This document shows, piece after piece, positions 36,601 to 42,600 of a stretch of DNA of 64,000 bases. Below the pieces are notes generated by a model that worked only from the letters and a program-made list of their open reading frames with translations, was not told where the DNA came from and did not search any database. The stretch covers positions 1 to 64,000 of the forward strand of contig JAVGVS010000713.1 of NCBI GenBank assembly GCA_032718565.1. Direction: 5' to 3'. The number at the start of each line of letters is the position of its first letter. The first letter of the stretch is position 1. Source of the DNA: Distichodus sexfasciatus (taxonomy: Eukaryota; Chordata; Actinopteri; Characiformes; Distichodontidae). Position numbers and translations under genes: made by a program.

Positions 36601-39600
36601 GCATAGTGTACAGTAGCACTACCATTGTGTACATTAGCAACTAACATGGTGTACATTAGCAACTAACATTGTGTACGTTAGCAACTAACATAGTAAACAT
36701 TAGCAACTAACATAGTGTACATTAGCAACTAACATAGTGTACATTAGCAACTAACATAGTGTACATTAGCACTAACATAGTGTACATTAGCAACTAACAT
36801 AGTGTACATTAGCAACTAACATAGTGTACATTAGCACTAACATAGTGTACATTAGCACTAACATAGTGTACATTAGCACTAACATGGTGTACATTAGCGA
36901 TTAACATGGTGTACATAAGAAACTAACATTGTGGACATTAGCAATTAACATAGTGATGCTAAAATAGTCAGCAATATGTTAGCAACTATGCTTTTGGGAA
37001 ACGTCCCCAGAACAATAAACTGAAAATTTCTCTTCAAAAACATAGCAACCACATGAAGCCAGCATGGGGTAGAGTTACTAAACTGAAACACATGCACACA
37101 CTAAACTAACTGATTAAACCAAACAAGATACTAAATGCTGCACCAGCAACAGAACTGGGGAACTGGGATTAAAACACACCAAGAAACTAGGAGCAAAGAG
37201 CTAAACTGACACAGGTGTAACAGATAATTAGACAAAATAACCAATCAAGACACATGAGGTCAGGACAGAGGCAACTGACAGACATACCACACTAGACAGA
37301 GACAAGACAGAGCTGGGGTGCACTCCGGTGGGCTGCTGGGGTAGAGTCCAGGGGGACCTGTGACAGTTAGATATTTTAAAAAGCTATTATGTGACAGCCA
37401 ATGGGGGATTTGAACCGGTGACTTGGGGGAGAGCTCCTTAACCGTTATGCTACAAACTTCCCAATGCTTACCAAGAATACAGCTCTGTAGTTTATGAAAT
37501 TAATTTGAAATTTGTAAAACCTTAACAGGATGAGTCACAAAAATATGCATCATTTTACGCTTATGAGCTATAATGAAATGACAGTATATATTAATAATGC
37601 TGCCATTAAAATGGGAAGAATAAGAAATTGGTTGAGGCATCAAATTTGTCGTTTACGCAAACCTTCACATCATTCTTTGTGGGTTTGCGTTTACCCTAAA
37701 GAATTAAAATTTGGCCAAAATATAGCACAATGGAAGACTAGCGGTATTGTTCTAGCTTCAAAATGAGACACAGCCTGCTCTAGACAGCTGCTCCCTGAAT
37801 GGAACACACCCAGTAATTGTGTACAACTCTGTATAAACTGGTGTCCATAGTAATTTCACTTCTGTTGTGTTTAATTTCCCGTCACATTGACTCTCCCATC
37901 TGCCATTTGTGTATGTGTGTGTTTAGGACTACGACCTGAGCCAACTCCAGCAGCCGGACACGATTGATCCGGACTCAGTGAAGCCCATGGGAATCCGTCG
38001 CCTGGATGAGAGACCGCTCCACCCGGAGCCCCAGTACCCCGTCAGATCGGCCGCTCCTCACCCCGGAGACATCGGAGACTTCATTAACGAGGTACTGCTC
38101 GGTACCCTTCCCCAAAATAGCACTCAGACCTAGTGCTGTACAGTGAAAAACATCTCTCATATAATTTTTCTCATCCTGATGGTTTGGTACTTATATTTGT
38201 ACAGTACCTTAACATTACACTCCCTGTACCCAGTATCTCTCATCAAGGCGGTACTTGTATGGCACTCTTAGTGTTCTCGAAAAGGTTCTTGTAACGTGTC
38301 ATATCTCTCATCCTGATGGTTCGGTACTTGTGTTTGTACAGTACTTGTATTTGTACAGTACCTGAATGGTGAAAAAGTACCATGTCATATCTCTCATAAT
38401 GATGGTACCGTAATTGTATGGCTCTCATACTATGAAAAGGTTCTCGTAAAGTGCCATGTCTTTCATCATGATGTTTCAGTACTTGTGTTTGTACCTAAAC
38501 AGAGGAAAAGTCCCTGTACCATGTCATATCTCACATCATGATGGTAGGGTACTTGAACGGCACTTTGTTGTGAAAAGGTTCTTGTAACGTGTCATATCGC
38601 TCATCATGATGGTACGGTACTTGAACTCGTATCCAGGGCTTAGCAGGTAACCCTTTGGTTGGAGTGCTAAGCAAGAACCAGAAGACGGTACCAAAACTTT
38701 TCAGATCTCTAACTGGTTTGGCACTGAAGCCAAATTGGAATTGGAAAAGCTATGACAAGAAATCACCGCACAAGTACCGTACCATTATGTGGATAAATAT
38801 GATATGATACAAAAACGTTTCCACTGTACCAGTTCCATACAAGTACAAGTACTAAATCATCATGATGAGAGATATGAACAATGAGAATAGCAACCGTTTT
38901 TAACCTGACACTATTTTTCACGTTGAGTGTGCGTTTCAATTTTCAGTTCTAAAATAGAGTTATGGTACTTGTGACATCAGACATCATTGCTTGACAAAAT
39001 ACAGTCTCTTGCTCATTCTTTTGAACCAAAACGTTCTGAGCTTTCATCCCAGTGAGTCACTGGAATGACCCCATATATTCTGGCTTAGAGAAAATATGTA
39101 GGCCTGCGTCTCTCCATCCCTCCCTCCTTCCCTCCCTCCATTCCTCTCCCTGAGCTTCAAAGTTAATTCTCTCTTTTATGAGAAAGAGGAACATGTAGCA
39201 GTAGGGGAGCAGAGTTTGTTTGTTCACTCCCCCCCTTCCTTTCCCGTTCCCCCTCTCAGTTTTATGACGAGCGTACCAGGCCCGGAGACGAGTTTACACT
39301 TCCTCTTTCTAAGCTCAGCTAATTTTAGTGCTCCTCTTCATCTCGCTTCTTCACTACACAAGGTATTCTCTCTCTCTCCCCAAGCCGGGGACGGAGCTGT
39401 TTGGTTCGCCCTCTGTTTTTTAATCTAGTAAAGCCAGACGTAACATCTCCTGGCGGAAACAAATGGAACGGAGGCAATCTATTGCCGAGAATCAGAGTTT
39501 CACATTTCAATCTCGACCTGTTTCTTGCCGTTTTCTCTCTCACTCTCTCTCTCTCTTTGTGCTTCTGCAGTCGCAAGACGAGTTCGTCTCTCCCTCCCCC

Positions 39601-42600
39601 GCTTTATTTAAACAGCTTCTCTCCCATAGTGGCTCGCCTAGGCCCCTGTAGGGACGGCTTGTTTAATTTTCTCAGCCCCTCTCGCCTGGCCCGGTGTCGG
39701 AGGTTATTTCTTCGCCCTTTGAAGTGGAGAACATCTCTGCCCCCAACTCCTGCCCCCCAAAATCCCTCTCTCCCCCCCACCCCTTTCCCCAATCTGCAGT
39801 CGAGTCGGGGACGAAGGGACGAGTCCGGCCGGTCGCGTCGCCGCCACCGCTGCCGCAAAGACTTTCTCATTACCCGCCCAGCGTGGAGGCCCGTTTCCAA
39901 TTACAACGCCACCCTCCTTTTCTATCTGGCAGTTTGGGCCTCCCGCTTGCGTCTTTTCGCCGCCAGGTTCGTGGCCCAGGGCCCGGGATGAAAGAAAGGC
40001 CGGCACCCCGGCCGATCGCGCAAGCCGAGCCCGGTCCAGACATCTAATCAGATGGGGAGACCAAAGCACCAAGAGCTCTCCTTGAGTTTGCCATGAATAA
40101 TTTTAGCAAGGTTTTTTTTCTTTGTGTGTATGTGTGAAGGACGAGATTTTAGACTCAAGTTTTATTATTTTTTTATCGGACAGTCAGCAGGGGTATAATC
40201 AACTCTAACACGCTTATGCGTTTCAAGAAAACCAAGCTGCAAAATATGAATCACATTCATTTACCCCAAGATCCTGCTGTGTTCCTGCCTAAAATCAATA
40301 CAAATGAAAAAATGATAGTTTTCGTTTTACTTACCGCAGCATCTTGTACAAGGTCAGATCTTCATAATTGCAAAATAAGGTTTTTTTTAATGGAAATAAC
40401 TCTCTCTCACTTCAGAAAGTTGTAATTTACTGGATGGAGCAGAAACTACATTGAATCACAGATGAAGTTTATGAAGTGTTCACTGTTTATGATCCAGAAT
40501 GTTTATGTGTGTGTGTATGTAGTTATTCTATGCCCAGAAAAGCTGTAGAAAAATGCTGCACAGGTTGTAAAAAAAGTTCAGTGCTCTGTAGAAAACAAGC
40601 TCAGGTTGGTAGTGTGATGTTTTGTTGATAAGATTTCAAAACCAAAGATTCTAGCCTAACTCAAGCCAAACACTGTCTATTCTATTCTAATCTAGACCGG
40701 TATTGACTCTGTAGTGTCTAGCCCTGCACTGTTCTCTGGACGCCTTTCTGGGACAACAATAGAAACTGGCTCCAGGATAACCTAAACTCTTGACAAACAC
40801 TGTTCAACACTTAGTCTAGACCAGCATTGGCAATGCTGTTCTGGTCTGGCCCAGCACTGTTCTCAGGGCACCCAGCTTGACTAACAGTGGCACTGGCTCT
40901 AGGATAGCTCTACACTTGCCAAACTATGTCCCCAGAGCAGTCTAGTGTAGACCAGCATTGGAGTTATAGTTCTAGTCTGGTGTAACACTGTTCTCAGGAC
41001 ACCCAGCTCGGCCAACATTTGGATATCAGCTCTATTATAGCCTAACTCTTGTTAAATGCTGTCCCCGGATCAGTGTTAGTCTAGACCGCCATTGCCTCTT
41101 TAGTGCTAGACTGGTCCAGTACTGTTCTCAGGACACCTAGCTTGCCTGACTGTATTTGAACTTGACTGTCCCCAGAACAGTCTAGTCTAAGCCAGCATTG
41201 GCAGTGTAGTTCTAGTCTGGCCCAGCACTATTCTCAGGACACCCACCTTGGCCAACACTAATAGTGCCTCTCAGTGTACCCAGAGCAGTCTTAGTCTGGA
41301 CCTGCCTTGGCTCTATAGTGCTAGTCCAGCCCAGAAATGTTGTCAGGACACCTCCCTTGCCTGACATTGGCACCAGCTCTAGGAAAGCTTTACTGTCCCC
41401 AGAACAGTTTAGTCTAAGAGTCATTAATACAGTAGTTCGAGTCATGCCCAACACTGTTCTCAAGACACCCACCTTGGCCAACACTGGCACTGACTCTAGG
41501 ATAGCTTTAGTCTTGCCAGACACTTTCCCCAGAGCATTCTTAATCTAGACCTGCATTGTCGCAGCAGGGCTTGTCTGGCCCAGCACTGTTCTCAGTACAC
41601 CCACCATGGCCAAGATTGGACACTGGCTCTAGAATAGCCTGGAATAGCCAAAGACTGTGCCCAGAGCAGTCTAGTCTAGACCTGACTCTCATTGGCTATG
41701 TGGTACTAGTCTAAACAAGCATTGTTTTCAGGACACCAAGCTTGCTCACTGTTCACCCTGGCTCTAAGACAGCCTAACTCTTGTGAACACCATCTTCTGA
41801 CAACCTTGTTTAGACCAGCATTGGCAATGTAGTTCTAGTCTGGCCCAACTTCGGCACTGTTTTAGGACAGTCTTTCCAAACGTTTGTTTCCAGGACTGTC
41901 TAGCACTGTAGTGTCAAGCTCTGAAAAATGTCATTATTAAGCTGTCTTTACCAAAGATAGAGCTATCAGGGAGATAGCACTAGCTATTCTTTTCTTGTTT
42001 TTTAAGAGTAGTGATGCACATGAAGGCAAAATCAAAGCTCTAGGTTGTGTGTGTGTGTGTTAGTTCCTTGCTGTGTTTTTTAAAAGCCTCTTTTGAAAAA
42101 TGTAGGCTATCGTATGACCTCAGGCACTGTGGTCTGCGCGTTGACACAATTTTTAAAAAGAGTGTTTATCCTCCTGTACTTTTCTCATAAGTATTTAAAA
42201 ATGCATTTTTTCGTTTCCCCATATAAATGAGGACGATAACGGCACAAAAAAGTGTAAAGGAGGAAAGATAGAGGGTACGACAGGAGGGTTGAGGAGAGAA
42301 GAAAGTCATTCTCATCAAGTTTTGGATTATCAAGCTTTGGCCTCACGTTGACCCTCCCCTCACCATGACTCACTCTACGTGCAGACATACTCCGAGCTGA
42401 CAGTCCTGATAGCGGGGCTGAATATCAAGTTAAAGCAGGACTCACTCACACTAAACCCATCATTAGCCTTCTTAGCGAACATTTAGATGGAAATGGGTGC
42501 TTTGAAGGGTTTTTTGAGAAAAGACATGTAGACTTGCAAAGTCAAAATCTGTTTTATTGAGGCTCGTTTTTAAGCTCATCTACTTCACCTTTACTCTTAC

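Larger units (their letters stand above)
33741..37926. other. cdh2 intron 14, last part outside repeats: no gene
   Basis: Besides the listed minisatellites and MITEs, 33741-34084, 35013-35690 and 37371-37926 are non-coding with no assignable feature. A (GT)n run lies at 35330-35345. TAGCGGTGTAATGAGATCTC at about 35594 may be a MITE edge next to the large array. Confidence 0.35.

Noticed and set aside
35690..36960. CRISPR-like array
   Set aside because: Units are adjacent with no unique spacers, and the context is a vertebrate intron. It is a minisatellite.
39216..40072. Frames of 60-196 codons on both strands
   Set aside because: Explained by low A/T content; no domain, no start context and no splice pattern.
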